DNA from: Frondihabitans sp. Leaf304
GTDB taxonomy: Bacteria; Actinomycetota; Actinomycetes; Actinomycetales; Microbacteriaceae
Direction of reading: 5' to 3'
Assembly: GCF_001423105.1 (NCBI RefSeq)
Contig: NZ_LMNV01000003.1
Coordinates: forward strand, 65,822-129,821
Length of the DNA stretch: 64,000 nucleotides
This document shows, in pieces, positions 48,604-57,226 of the stretch. The position numbers and the translations under genes are program-made. The notes below the pieces were generated by a model. The model worked only from the letters and a program-made list of their open reading frames with translations, did no database searches and was not told the origin of the DNA. How positions within the stretch are numbered: position 1 is the first letter of the stretch; each line of letters starts with the position of its first letter.

Positions 48604-49746
48604 CTACGCCCCGACGGGCTCGTAGATCTCTGACATCACCCGGTCGGCGAGCCCGAGGCCCGTCGTCATGCCGATACCGGTGGTGACCGACACGACGCGC
48701 ACCCCATCGAGAGGCTCGTCGACCAAGAACTCCGCCGGCGCCGACGCATAGACGCCCTGCCACCGCTCGACGACCTCGATGCCCGCCCGCGCGACGCCGA
48801 AGAATCCGGCCGTCTCGTCGAGTAGCGCGTCGAACGCCGCCTCCTCTTGAAACGGCGTCACGGTGTCGTCGCGGTAGTGGGTGTCGCCGACGACAATCGT
48901 TCCGTCGGCGAACTGCGTGTACATCTGGTTGACGTCGCGGGCCGCGAGCGCCGGTGCCGATGCGAAGAGACGCGATCGGACAGCGGCGAGCGACGGCGAT
49001 GTGGCGAAGCCGGAGTAGCGCAGCATCGACCAGCCGGTGAGCACGGGGCCCGAGAGCGGCGCGCGCAGCTCGGGGATCCGCACGCGCAGCATGTCGAGTC
49101 CGCAGCGTTCGACCTCGTACGCGGCTCCGAGCTCGGGAAACAGCTGGTCGACGTCGTAGTTCACGGCGACGATGATCTGGTCGGCGCCAACGCGGCCACG
49201 GGTGGTGTGCAGGCGCCCCGAGCGAATCGTGCGCACCGCGGTCGAGAACTGGAACTGCACCCCGCGCGACTCGAGGTAGGCGGTGATCTGGGCCGCGGCC
49301 TCGCGGGGGTTGACCTGGAGGTCGTCGAGGAGGTGCGCCCCTCCGACGATGACGGCGGGGTCGGCGCCGGTGGCGGCGGCCGTCGAAGAGACATCGAGGA
49401 TCCGCGCACTCCCCGGCCTCCGCGCGGCGAATTCGCGGAGTGCGGCCAGCTCGTCCTCCGCGCGGGCCACGACGTAGCCGCCGGTGTCGCGCATCCAGAG
49501 TCCGGCCTCGTCGCGGAGCCGCAACCAGAGTTCGCGACTCCGATCGGCGTGCACCTGGGCGGCCCCCGCCTGCACGGTGATGCAGGCGTGGCCGAAGTTG
49601 CGGATCGTCGATCCGTTCTGCCGACTCGTCCGGTCGATGACCAGCACGGAGAGGCCCCGGTCGACAGCTGCGAGAGCGTGCCCGAGGCCGACGATTCCGG
49701 CGCCGACGATCGCGACGTCGACGATCTGGTCGAGTTCCTTTGCCAT
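48604..49746 (-). CDS. FAD-dependent oxidoreductase of the TIGR03364/DAO type
   Basis: A 380-residue amine or amino acid oxidase. The FAD motif is VAIVGAGIVGLGHALAAVDR; IDRTSRQNGSTIRNFGHAC and the closing VTTGIGMTTGLGLADRVM mark the TIGR03364 subgroup. Family members are known next to phosphonate (aminoethylphosphonate) genes; none are near here, so the role is open. The ATG at 49746 follows TAGCGT by six bases. Divergent from the PAP2 gene. Confidence 0.88.
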   Translation of the reverse strand: MAKELDQIVDVAIVGAGIVGLGHALAAVDRGLSVLVIDRTSRQNGSTIRNFGHACITVQAGAAQVHADRSRELWLRLRDEAGLWMRDTGGYVVARAEDELAALREFAARRPGSARILDVSSTAAATGADPAVIVGGAHLLDDLQVNPREAAAQITAYLESRGVQFQFSTAVRTIRSGRLHTTRGRVGADQIIVAVNYDVDQLFPELGAAYEVERCGLDMLRVRIPELRAPLSGPVLTGWSMLRYSGFATSPSLAAVRSRLFASAPALAARDVNQMYTQFADGTIVVGDTHYRDDTVTPFQEEAAFDALLDETAGFFGVARAGIEVVERWQGVYASAPAEFLVDEPLDGVRVVSVTTGIGMTTGLGLADRVMSEIYEPVGA

Positions 49747-49752
49747 GGCGCG

Positions 49753-49758
49753 ACGCTA
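49753..49758 (-). promoter_or_regulatory. TAGCGT -10 box of the FAD oxidoreductase gene
   Basis: On the minus strand TAGCGT, six bases, ATG at 49746. Confidence 0.6.
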
Positions 49759-49779
49759 CGTCGGAGCGGTTGACGGCGG

Positions 49780-50394
49780 GTGAACAACGAACCGTGGTTA
49801 GGTGTTGCGGTGCCCCTTCGCCCGCCTTCCTCCTCTGACACCCCCAGCATCCTTCCCCGGTCGATCCTCGCCTTCGACCAGCAGGTCGGTCGCCGCATCA
49901 ACGGCTCCACCCCGAGAGCCCGAGCCGATCGCGCCCTGCTCGGTCTGTCGACCAGCGCCAACAACGGGCTGCTCTGGTACGCCGTTGCTGCCGGGCTCGC
50001 CCTGACCGGGCGGACCGGCCGCCGAGCGGCGGTGCGTGGGCTCCTGTCGCTCGCCGGGTCGAGCGCGGTGGCGAACCTCGTCGCGAAGCCGATCTTCGGC
50101 GGGCACCGTCCGGTCGCCGCCGACGTTCCCGTCGCACGTCAGCTGAAGGTGTTCCCGCAGTCGGCGTCGTTCCCGTCGGGCCACACGGCGAGTGCGGCCG
50201 CCTTCGCGTCGGGCGTCGCGATCGAGAGTCCGGCTCTGGCTGTCGCTGTCGTCCCGATCGCCGCGGCCGTGGGCTACTCGCGTCTGCACGTGGGAGCGCA
50301 CTGGCTGTCGGACGTGGTCGGCGGGGCACTGATCGGGGTCGGTGTCGCGGCGGCGGGTCGGATCCTCGTCCGCTCCGGGCGGGCCCGCTCGTAG
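49780..50394 (+). CDS. PAP2-family phosphatase
   Basis: A 204-residue lipid or undecaprenyl-pyrophosphate phosphatase-like protein. The three catalytic motifs are clear: KPIFGGHRP (KxxxxxxRP), ASFPSGHTAS (PSGH) and YSRLHVGAHWLSDVVGG (SRxxxxxHxxxD). Hydrophobic helices surround them. The start is GTG at 49780 or GTG at 49810; neither has a good Shine-Dalgarno and the second follows an imperfect TTAGGT box. Ten bases separate it from the MaoC gene, which has its own leaderless box. Confidence 0.9.
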   Translation: MNNEPWLGVAVPLRPPSSSDTPSILPRSILAFDQQVGRRINGSTPRARADRALLGLSTSANNGLLWYAVAAGLALTGRTGRRAAVRGLLSLAGSSAVANLVAKPIFGGHRPVAADVPVARQLKVFPQSASFPSGHTASAAAFASGVAIESPALAVAVVPIAAAVGYSRLHVGAHWLSDVVGGALIGVGVAAAGRILVRSGRARS

Positions 50395-50397
50395 ACT
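50392..50397 (+). promoter_or_regulatory. TAGACT -10 box of the MaoC gene
   Basis: TAGACT overlaps the PAP2 stop codon (TAG); six bases later comes GTG at 50404. Confidence 0.6.
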
Positions 50398-50403
50398 GAC
50401 CGC

Positions 50404-50859
50404 GTGCCGCACTATCTCGAAGACCTGACGGCCGGGCAGACGTTCGTCACCCCCGGTCGCACCATCACCGAAGCCGACGTCATGTCGTTCGCCAGCTGGA
50501 CGAACGACAACAACCAGGTGCACACCGATGCCGAGTTCGCGAAGTCGACTCGGTTCGGTCAGCGGATCGTGCACGGCGTGCTGGGCACCTCGCTGTGCCT
50601 CGGGCTCATCTCGCGCACCGGCGTCTTCGACGGTTCCGCCGTCGCCCTCCTTGGCATCGACGAGTGGAGGTTCGTGGCCCCGTTGTTCATCGGCGACACG
50701 GTGACCTGCACGGTCGAGGTGCTGTCGACTCGCCTGACGTCGTCCGGCACGACCGGCATCGTCGAGCGCACCGTGACGCTCGCGAATCAGCACGGCGAGG
50801 TCGTCCAGACCGGCCGAATGGACATCATGGTGCTGACCCGGGCGGCCGCGATCTCCTGA
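50404..50859 (+). CDS. MaoC family dehydratase
   Basis: A 151-residue hot-dog-fold protein, the size of (R)-specific enoyl-CoA hydratases. DLTAGQTFVTPGRTITEADV opens the fold; the catalytic motif is NDNNQVHTDAEFAKSTRFGQ (Asp/His pair) with IVHGVLGTSLCLGLI. It would hydrate enoyl-CoA in fatty acid or related metabolism. The GTG at 50404 follows TAGACT by six bases. Its stop is 13 bases from the stop of the converging HxlR gene. Confidence 0.92.
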   Translation: MPHYLEDLTAGQTFVTPGRTITEADVMSFASWTNDNNQVHTDAEFAKSTRFGQRIVHGVLGTSLCLGLISRTGVFDGSAVALLGIDEWRFVAPLFIGDTVTCTVEVLSTRLTSSGTTGIVERTVTLANQHGEVVQTGRMDIMVLTRAAAIS

Positions 50860-50871
50860 CCGCGAGAGTCG

Positions 50872-51246
50872 TCAGCGCTCTCCGACGATGTCGTCGGCGT
50901 TGTCGGCGATCCAGTCCATCAGCGGCATGAGTCGCGTCGCGACCTCTCGCCCGCGCTCGGTGAGGGTGTAATCGACCCGCGGCGGCACGGTCGGCTGCGC
51001 TTCGCGGTGCAGGATCCCGTCGGCCTCGAACGTCTTGAGCGTCGACGCGAGCATCTTCTCGCTGATCCCCTCGACCTCGCGCCGCAGTTCGCCCCAGCGC
51101 AGCGTGCCCCGCTCGAGCGCCAGCAGCACGAGCACGCCCCAGCGACTGGTGATGTGATTGAGCACGATGCGGCTCGAGCAATCGGCAGGGTATTTGCCAC
51201 CGGCGAAGCCCGGTCGCTCCCGGTTCACCGCGAAACTGACGTCCAT
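50872..51246 (-). CDS. HxlR family transcriptional regulator
   Basis: A 124-residue winged-helix regulator. DCSSRIVLNHITSRWGVLVL carries the conserved N-terminal cysteine and W-G motif; RWGELRREVEGISEKMLAST and DGILHREAQPTVPPRVDYTL complete the HxlR winged helix. The cysteine suggests redox or electrophile sensing, as in QorR/YodB-type regulators that control quinone reductases. The divergent neighbour at 51341 is a quinone reductase-like gene, its likely target. Start ATG 51246 follows TAAGTT by six bases. Confidence 0.93.
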   Translation of the reverse strand: MDVSFAVNRERPGFAGGKYPADCSSRIVLNHITSRWGVLVLLALERGTLRWGELRREVEGISEKMLASTLKTFEADGILHREAQPTVPPRVDYTLTERGREVATRLMPLMDWIADNADDIVGER

Positions 51247-51252
51247 TCCACT

Positions 51253-51258
51253 AACTTA
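51253..51258 (-). promoter_or_regulatory. TAAGTT -10 box of the HxlR regulator
   Basis: On the minus strand TAAGTT, six bases, ATG at 51246. The 94-base gap to the divergent quinone reductase gene should also hold the regulator's operator. Confidence 0.55.
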
Positions 51259-51340
51259 CCAAAAGGTGCGTACTGCGCGTGGGGAAGAATCGTGCGATAG
51301 AAAGGGTTGAGGCAGTCACACCCCTCGAAAGGAACCACTC

Positions 51341-52195
51341 ATGTCGTACATCGTCACCGCCGCCTCCGGCCAGCTCGGAGCCCTCATCGTCGACGCCCTC
51401 CTCGCGCGCGGCGCCGAGCCGTCGAGCATCGTCGCGACGGCCCGCGACACGACCAAGATCGCCAGCCTCGCCGACCGTGGCGTCACGACCGCGACTCTCG
51501 ACTACTCGAAGCCCGAGACAATTGCGGCCGCTCTCGGTGCCGGCGACGTCGTCGTGCTGGTGTCGAGCGACGCCGTCGGGCAGCGCGTTCCGCAGCACAC
51601 TGCCGTGATCGACGCCGCGAAGGCCGCGGGGGTGGCGCGCATCGTCTACACGAGCGCCCCGCACGCCGACGACACCGCGCTCATTCTCGCTCCGGAGCAC
51701 AAGGCCACCGAAGAGCACCTGCGTGCCTCGGGAGTGCCCTTCACGATTCTCCGCAACGGCTGGTACACCGAGAACTACACCGGCGAGGTGGGCAAGGCCC
51801 GCGAGTCCGGCGAGATCACGGCGAGCGTCGGCGACGGACGGGTCGCCAGTGCGAGCCGCAAAGACTACGCCGAGGCCGCCGCTGTCGCACTGCTCGACGA
51901 CACGACCGCGGGCAAGACCTTCGAACTCTCGGGCGACCACGCCTGGAACTTCTCCGAGCTCGCCGAGGCCATCTCCGGCATCATCGGATCGCCCGTCTCG
52001 TATCGTGCGCTCACCCCCGAGGAGCACGCCGAGCAGCTCACGGGGTTCGGGCTCGACGAGGGCACGGTCGGATTCGTGGTCGCGCTCGACGGCAACATCC
52101 GCGAGGGCCTGCTCGCCGAGACGAGCGGTGACCTCGCCCGGCTCATCGGCCGACCCACGACGCCGCTCGCCGAGGGCCTCGCCGCCGCGCAGTAG
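51341..52195 (+). CDS. NAD(P)H:quinone oxidoreductase-like (NmrA/QOR2 type)
   Basis: A 284-residue atypical SDR. YIVTAASGQLGALIVDALLA is the NAD(P)-binding motif and ARIVYTSAPHADDTALILAP with FTILRNGWYTENYTG matches the QOR2/YtfG quinone reductases. It would reduce quinones with NADPH and protect from electrophiles. A divergent HxlR regulator with a conserved cysteine probably controls it, as in known QorR/Qor pairs. A Shine-Dalgarno (GAAAGGA) lies upstream of ATG 51341. Confidence 0.92.
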   Translation: MSYIVTAASGQLGALIVDALLARGAEPSSIVATARDTTKIASLADRGVTTATLDYSKPETIAAALGAGDVVVLVSSDAVGQRVPQHTAVIDAAKAAGVARIVYTSAPHADDTALILAPEHKATEEHLRASGVPFTILRNGWYTENYTGEVGKARESGEITASVGDGRVASASRKDYAEAAAVALLDDTTAGKTFELSGDHAWNFSELAEAISGIIGSPVSYRALTPEEHAEQLTGFGLDEGTVGFVVALDGNIREGLLAETSGDLARLIGRPTTPLAEGLAAAQ

Positions 52196-52208
52196 GTAGC
52201 ACCGCGTC

Positions 52209-52303
52209 AGACCCGCACAGTCGGCTTAGCCCCGCACAATCGGCTCAGCCCCGCACAGTCGGCTCAGACCCGCACAGTCGGCTCAGACCCGCACGATCGG
52301 CTC
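52209..52303. repeat. 19-bp tandem repeat, 5 copies
   Basis: Five contiguous units close to AGMCCCGCACAGTCGGCTC at 52209, 52228, 52247, 52266 and 52285, each with zero to two changes. The last unit runs on into the hairpin at 52279-52354, so the array looks like left-arm copies of that element. Directly repeated without spacers; not a CRISPR. Confidence 0.9.
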
Positions 52304-52354
52304 AGACACCTGCCCTAGGGCGGATGTCTAGGCCACCCGTGCGGGTCTGAGCCG
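52279..52354. repeat. Palindromic element, family II copy 2
   Basis: Arms CGGCTCAGACCCGCACG (52279-52295) and CGTGCGGGTCTGAGCCG (52338-52354) are perfect. The inner part has CACCTGCCCTAGGGCGGATG and is related base by base to the element at 4541-4600. It lies between converging genes; the next stop is at 52372. Confidence 0.9.
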
Positions 52355-52371
52355 CTTGCGCGTGCAGACCG

Positions 52372-53790
52372 TCAGCGCGCCATCAGCGAAGCACCGGCCG
52401 ACACCGGCAGTCGCCACGCCGGGATCAGTGCGGCGAGCATCACGACGGCGATCACTGCCAGCGCGAAGTCGTAGGCGAACACGGGCGACGCGTTCGTCGG
52501 CGCGCCAATCAACCGACCGGCCGAGATCGCCACGGCGCCCAGGGCGATTCCGGCGCCGATGGCGATCTGCTGGATCGTCGAGTCGAGCACGGTGGCCCCG
52601 GTCATCTGCCGCTTCTCGACGTCGGCGTAGGTGAGCGTGTTGTACGCCGTGAAGCCCACCGACCGTGCCGCTCCCGAGAGCACGAGCACCGCGATCATGA
52701 GGCCGAACGGGGTCGCGGGGCGGAAGGTCGCCATGCCGAGCAGGCAGACGACCCCGACGAGGTGCGCGACGAGCAACAGTCGCCGGAACCCGAACGTGCG
52801 GATCATCCAGGTGGTGGCGGGCTTCACGCCGAGGTTCCCGGCGAAGAGGAAGAGGATCGCGCTCCCCGCCTGCAGCGGCGTCCAACCGAACGCACCCTGG
52901 TAGAGCAGCGGCAGCACGAACGGAACCGCGCTGATGACGAACCGGTAGGCGGATCCTCCGCCGAGCGCGACAGCGTAGGTGTGGATCCGCAGCAGACGCA
53001 GATCGACGAACGGCTGCGGGGTGCGTCGCAGGTGCCGCAGGGCAAGCGTCACCCCGACAGCGCCGGCGACCAGGAACACGAGGGCCTGAGCCACATCGAC
53101 CGGCGTGCTGGCGAGGAGCGTCGTCCCCCAGACCAGGCAACCGATGCCGACGCTCGTCAGCGCAAGGCCGAGCCAGTCGGGCGGTGTCGGCTCGAACTCG
53201 CCCGCGGGGATCGCCGAACGCCCGGGGACCACCCGCAGCGCGACGACGAACCCGAGGATCCCGAGCGGCACGTTCACGACGAAGATCCAGTGCCACGACG
53301 CGTACGTGGTCAGGAGTCCTCCGACGAACGGAGCGAGGATCGGCGCCACGAGGGCCGGCCACGTGAGCCAGGCCACCGCGCGGATCACGTCTTTCTTCTC
53401 GGTCACGCGTAAGACGGTCATGCGACCGACGGGCACCATCATCGCCCCGCCGATACCTTGAACGACCCGCGCGCCGACGAGCATCGGCAGAGAAGTGCTG
53501 GCGGCACACGCGATCGAGGCGAGCGTGAAGAGGGCGATCGCGGTCAGCAGGATCCTTCGGCTTCCGAAGCGATCCGCGAGCCAGCCCGTCACCGGGATCA
53601 GCACGGCGACGGTGAGCACATAGGCCGTGATGGTCACGCCGACGCTGGTCGCGTCGACGTGCAGGTCGCGCGCGATGCTCGGCACCGCCGTGGTGACGAT
53701 GGTCGAGTCGAGGTTCTCCATGAAAAAGCACCCGGCCACGAGCAGGGCAAGCGCGTTCGAGCTCGTGCTCCGGCTCTTCGACGACGTCAT
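52372..53790 (-). CDS. MFS transporter, DHA2 type
   Basis: A 472-residue drug exporter. FFMENLDSTIVTTAVPSIAR is helix 1; TITAYVLTVAVLIPVTGWLA and DRFGSRRILLTAIALFTLAS (motif A) follow. About 14 helices. The first 36 codons of the longer open frame (to 53898) lack a Shine-Dalgarno, while ATG 53790 has GGAGCGG five bases upstream. Divergent from the LCP gene. No regulator is adjacent. Third DHA2 exporter in 10 kb. Confidence 0.9.
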   Translation of the reverse strand: MTSSKSRSTSSNALALLVAGCFFMENLDSTIVTTAVPSIARDLHVDATSVGVTITAYVLTVAVLIPVTGWLADRFGSRRILLTAIALFTLASIACAASTSLPMLVGARVVQGIGGAMMVPVGRMTVLRVTEKKDVIRAVAWLTWPALVAPILAPFVGGLLTTYASWHWIFVVNVPLGILGFVVALRVVPGRSAIPAGEFEPTPPDWLGLALTSVGIGCLVWGTTLLASTPVDVAQALVFLVAGAVGVTLALRHLRRTPQPFVDLRLLRIHTYAVALGGGSAYRFVISAVPFVLPLLYQGAFGWTPLQAGSAILFLFAGNLGVKPATTWMIRTFGFRRLLLVAHLVGVVCLLGMATFRPATPFGLMIAVLVLSGAARSVGFTAYNTLTYADVEKRQMTGATVLDSTIQQIAIGAGIALGAVAISAGRLIGAPTNASPVFAYDFALAVIAVVMLAALIPAWRLPVSAGASLMAR

Positions 53791-53963
53791 CCGCTCCAGT
53801 ATGGCCCGTGACGCGAACGGCGCCCCGCTCCTCCCCCGCTGGTACCGCCCGAACCCCTTCGCAGGGCTGACTTTGTGCCTCAGAGACCCCTTTTCCACGG
53901 AACGCCCCGATGCTCTCGGTTAGTCTTCGGTTCCGTCACTGCAACCGATGATTGGGTTCCGGA

Positions 53964-55412
53964 ATGTCCGATTCACCTCGCACGCGACTCCGCGTCCGCC
54001 CGCGACACGTCGTCCGATGGGTCGCCGTGGTCGTCGTCGCCCTGCTCGTGGCGACCGTCGGCTACGCGGTCTACAACTACAACCACTTCGTCGGAGGCGT
54101 GACGCACATCGACGCGATCCCCTCGACGACCTCCGTCGCCTCGTCGTCGGGCGAGAACATCCTGCTCGTCGGCGATGATCACCGGCCCGCCAATGCTTCC
54201 GCGGCCGAGCTCGCCGAACTGGGCACCACCGCTGACGGCGGCGGCACGAATACCGACACGATGCTCGTGCTCCACATCCCGGACGGCGGGGCGAAGGCCT
54301 CGCTCATCTCGTTCCCCCGCGACTCGTGGGTCGACATCCCTGGCTACGGCGAAGGGAAACTCAACGCCGCCTTCGTCTACGGCAGCCAGAAAAACGGCGA
54401 CGCCGGCGGTGCGCAACTCCTGGTGAAGACGATCGAGAACGTCAGCGGACTGCACATCGACCACTTCGTCCGCATCTCGATGCTCGGCTTCTACGACGTC
54501 GCGAAATCGCTCGGGCCGATCAAGGTCTGCCTCAACGACGCCGTCGACGACAGCTTCTCGACCTTCAAGGCCCCCGCGGGCGTGTCGACCCTCGATGCCA
54601 AGCAGGCCCTGGCGTTCGTCCGCCAGCGCCACGGACTCCCCAACGGCGACTTCGATCGACAGGCCCGGCAGCGCTACTTCCTCAGCCGCGAGGCGAAGAA
54701 CTTCCTCTCCGCCGGCACGATCCTCAACCCCGGCAAACTCAACTCCGCACTCACCGCGGCGAGCTCGGCCATTCAGACCGACCCCGACCTCAACTGGCTG
54801 ACCCTCGCGACGCAGCTCAAGGGGCTCGCGGGCGGCGACCTCGAATCGACGAGCATTCCCACCTCGGGAACCCCGACCATCACCGTCGGCGGCACGGCCG
54901 TCTCGATCGTGCAGGTCGACACCGCCAAGATGCCCTCGTTCATCGCGTCGCTCGACAAGACGAAAGAGTCGACCAGCAGCACCACCTCTGCGGCCGCGGC
55001 CGTGAAGCCCGGCGAGGTCACGGTCAGCGTGCTGAACGGCAGCGGTGTCGACGGCGCCGCGTTGTCGAGTTCGTCGGCCCTGTCGACCGCGGGCTTCTCG
55101 ACGACCGCGGTCTCGTCGGTGTCGACACGGGAGGCCACGACGATCCAGTACCCGGCATCGATGGCCGCCGAGGCCAAGCTGGTCGCGAAGTACGTGCCCG
55201 GAGCGACCCTCGAGGCCGTCACGGGTGTCGCGAACGTCACGGTCGTGCTGGGCACCGACGGTGCAGCGGCGAAATCGACCGCGACGTCGGGTTCAGCGGG
55301 GTCGGCCGGATCCTCGTCTTCCGGTTCGGGTTCGTCGGGAACGTCGAAGACCAAAGGATCCAGCGACCAGACCACCAGCGCAGCCGACAGTTCGATCCCC
55401 TGCATCAACTGA
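53964..55412 (+). CDS. LytR-CpsA-Psr (LCP) family cell-wall ligase with LytR_C domain
   Basis: A 482-residue membrane-anchored enzyme that attaches glycopolymers to peptidoglycan. One helix near residues 20-42 (WVAVVVVALLVATVGYAVYN) is followed by the LCP domain (about 65-240) with NILLVGDDHR, TNTDTMLVLHIP, ISFPRDSWVDIPGYG and KLNAAFVYG. A LytR_C domain (about 350-440: VTVSVLNGSGVDG, VTVVLGTDG) and a Ser/Gly/Thr-rich tail end the protein. ATG 53964 is preferred over TTG 53952 in the same frame. Confidence 0.94.
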   Translation: MSDSPRTRLRVRPRHVVRWVAVVVVALLVATVGYAVYNYNHFVGGVTHIDAIPSTTSVASSSGENILLVGDDHRPANASAAELAELGTTADGGGTNTDTMLVLHIPDGGAKASLISFPRDSWVDIPGYGEGKLNAAFVYGSQKNGDAGGAQLLVKTIENVSGLHIDHFVRISMLGFYDVAKSLGPIKVCLNDAVDDSFSTFKAPAGVSTLDAKQALAFVRQRHGLPNGDFDRQARQRYFLSREAKNFLSAGTILNPGKLNSALTAASSAIQTDPDLNWLTLATQLKGLAGGDLESTSIPTSGTPTITVGGTAVSIVQVDTAKMPSFIASLDKTKESTSSTTSAAAAVKPGEVTVSVLNGSGVDGAALSSSSALSTAGFSTTAVSSVSTREATTIQYPASMAAEAKLVAKYVPGATLEAVTGVANVTVVLGTDGAAAKSTATSGSAGSAGSSSSGSGSSGTSKTKGSSDQTTSAADSSIPCIN

Positions 55413-55433
55413 GGCAGCGGCCTTGGCGTCGGC

Positions 55434-55781
55434 TCAGCTCTCGTCGACGTCGAGACTGACGCTCAGCTCGGCGGCGGCCGTCGGTTGGTCGTCGATCTGC
55501 ACCCGCGGCACCCCGATCAGACTGGCCTCGCGCTCGAACGAGGCCACGAGGGCGTCATCGATCAACTCGTCGTAGGGGCTCGACTCGGATTCGGTGACCA
55601 TCTGGCTAGCCGGTCCCAGCAGGAAGGTCGCCGATCCGACTGCCCCGTCGGCCTGGCGTGTGGGAATGCGGACGGTCGCAGACGACTGCCTGCGAGCCAA
55701 TGCCTCGCCGAAGCGGAGGAGCGACTGGGCAATAGCGGTTCCGGTCACAACCGAGCCGTCGACGTAATGGATGCGTTCCAT
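55434..55781 (-). CDS. Hypothetical protein
   Basis: A 115-residue soluble acidic protein. It contains MERIHYVDGSVVTGTAIAQS, then RIPTRQADGAVGSATFLLGP and ends in a mostly acidic tail. No family recognised. The ATG at 55781 has GAAGG upstream. The open frame to 55853 lacks support. It lies downstream of the LCP gene, converging on it (21 bases between stops). Confidence 0.65.
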   Translation of the reverse strand: MERIHYVDGSVVTGTAIAQSLLRFGEALARRQSSATVRIPTRQADGAVGSATFLLGPASQMVTESESSPYDELIDDALVASFEREASLIGVPRVQIDDQPTAAAELSVSLDVDES

Positions 55782-55925
55782 CCTTCGGTCGTACCCGGTC
55801 AAGCTGGGGAGCGCCCTCTTCGGGGAGTCCCCTTGACACATCTGGGGCGGCATGACACCTGCGCCCGTTCGCGCTGGTGCGCAGTGCAGTGGCCGTCTCC
55901 CGGCCGAGAGTGGCCAGATGCTCGC

Positions 55926-56381
55926 CTACAGGACGGCTGGAGGGCCGTTCGGGCACTCTCGGCGCCGAGACCGAACTCGCCGCACCAGCGCGACGACAGT
56001 GGCCCCGATGAGGGCCCCGGCCGTGTTTGCGGCGAGATCACCGGCAGACGCCACACGATCGGGCAGAAAGAGGGCCTGACTCCCCTCCACCACGAGAGAC
56101 AACGCCAAGCCGAGCACCCCCGCCGACCACCACAGCCTCGCGAGCAGCACCGACGCGACGAGGGCTCCGAACGGCACGAACAGGAGCACGTTCGCCGAGG
56201 TCTGGACGAAGCCGTAATCGACGAACCCGGGGAGGCCACGAGTGTGCCACCCCGCCAGTGCCGATTCGAGGCCGGTATCGATTGGCGCGTCGACCCGGGT
56301 GGGCCAGAAGGTGATCGTCAGGATGGCCCCGAGAATGACGACGAGGGCGAGACGTTCCGCTCGATGGAGTCGTCGGTGCAT
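55926..56381 (-). CDS. VanZ family protein
   Basis: A 151-residue membrane protein with four helices (about 10-27, 58-78, 85-105 and 117-134). VQTSANVLLFVPFGALVASV and VVEGSQALFLPDRVASAGDL, with the ANTAGALIG segment, are the VanZ signature. VanZ proteins affect teicoplanin resistance in some bacteria; here the function is unknown. Start at ATG 56381. A tRNA gene follows on its upstream side. Confidence 0.9.
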   Translation of the reverse strand: MHRRLHRAERLALVVILGAILTITFWPTRVDAPIDTGLESALAGWHTRGLPGFVDYGFVQTSANVLLFVPFGALVASVLLARLWWSAGVLGLALSLVVEGSQALFLPDRVASAGDLAANTAGALIGATVVALVRRVRSRRRECPNGPPAVL

Positions 56382-56484
56382 GCGCCCCCCTGTGACGAAA
56401 AATGGCCCCTCCGCTCGGGAGAGGCCATGTCGTGTGTCGAACCGCTTGCTGCTGTTGCGTAATCACTTGATGAAACGTATTGCT

Positions 56485-56560
56485 TGGTGGATCTGAGGGG
56501 ACTCGAACCCCTGACCCCCTGCATGCCATGCAGGTGCGCTACCAGCTGCGCCACAGACCC
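56485..56560 (-). tRNA. tRNA-Ala (GGC)
   Basis: A complete cloverleaf on the minus strand, 76 bases with an encoded CCA end. Acceptor arm GGGTCTG/CAGATCC (one G-U), D-arm with GCGCAGCTGGTAGCGC, anticodon stem CCTGC/GCAGG around the loop ATGGCAT (anticodon GGC, reads GCC) and a T-arm GGGGTTCGAGTCCCC. It reads alanine codon GCC, one of the most used here. Confidence 0.95.
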
Positions 56561-56655
56561 AAACTTCGTGTTGCTTTTGGCCTTACCGGCCGGAGCAACC
56601 CTGCAAGATTACTACACTTTTCGAGCCGTCACGACCACGTGCGACGACTCGGGTT

Positions 56656-56717
56656 CGCTCACCGTTTTACGCACGAGACACCCTTCAATCGGTGTGCGGT
56701 GCGTGAAACGGTAAGCG
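56656..56717. repeat. Inverted repeat between rsfS and tRNA-Ala
   Basis: CGCTCACCGTTTTACGCAC (56656-56674) and GTGCGTGAAACGGTAAGCG (56699-56717) match at 17 of 19 positions, with CACC/GGTG pairing inside. It lies downstream of rsfS and upstream of the tRNA in reading direction, so it may end the nadD-rsfS transcript or mark a processing site. Confidence 0.8.
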
Positions 56718-56769
56718 ACGTGTGCCCGGCGTCCGTCGAACCTGGCGCCGCGGCAGCTGAGCCCGACGA

Positions 56770-57147
56770 CTACGCGTCTTGCGACGTCGTCTCCAGTTCG
56801 AGCGCGATGGCGGGGCAGTCGCTCCACAGGCGCTCGAGCGAGTAGAACTGGCGGTCTTCGTCGTGGAACACGTGCACGACGACGTCGCCGAAGTCGAGCA
56901 GGATCCATCGCCCCTCGGCGCGACCCTCGCGGCGGAGGGCTTTGACACCCGCCTCGAGCATCTTGTCTTCGACCTCGCCGGCGATGGCGATCACGTTGCG
57001 CTCGTTGCGCCCGGAGGCGAGGAGGAACACGTCGGTCAGGGCGAGGGGCTCGGAGACGTCGAGGGCGACGAGATCGTCGGCCTGCTTCGAGTCGGCGGCA
57101 CGGGCGGCGAGCTGAACGAGCTCGATGGCACGGGGAGTGGCTGTCAC
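56770..57147 (-). CDS. rsfS: Ribosome silencing factor RsfS
   Basis: A 125-residue protein that binds ribosomal protein uL14 and blocks subunit joining in starvation. TPRAIELVQLAARAADSKQA opens the fold and DVSEPLALTDVFLLASGRNE is the family core; GRWILLDFGDVVVHVFHDED and YSLERLW complete it. The GTG at 57147 has AAAGGA upstream. Lies after nadD and a long membrane-anchored protein, in the order common for actinobacteria. The tRNA-Ala gene follows. Confidence 0.95.
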   Translation of the reverse strand: MTATPRAIELVQLAARAADSKQADDLVALDVSEPLALTDVFLLASGRNERNVIAIAGEVEDKMLEAGVKALRREGRAEGRWILLDFGDVVVHVFHDEDRQFYSLERLWSDCPAIALELETTSQDA

Positions 57148-57226
57148 GGATTCCTTTGGGTGAAACGTCGAGTCACGGCCGGCTGGGCCGACCGCGCGAC
57201 GTGAAGCTCGATGCGAGGGGAGAAAG

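Noticed and set aside
52209..52354. Possible CRISPR array
   Set aside because: Repeats are directly joined without spacers, 19 bases long, and lead into a hairpin; no cas genes.
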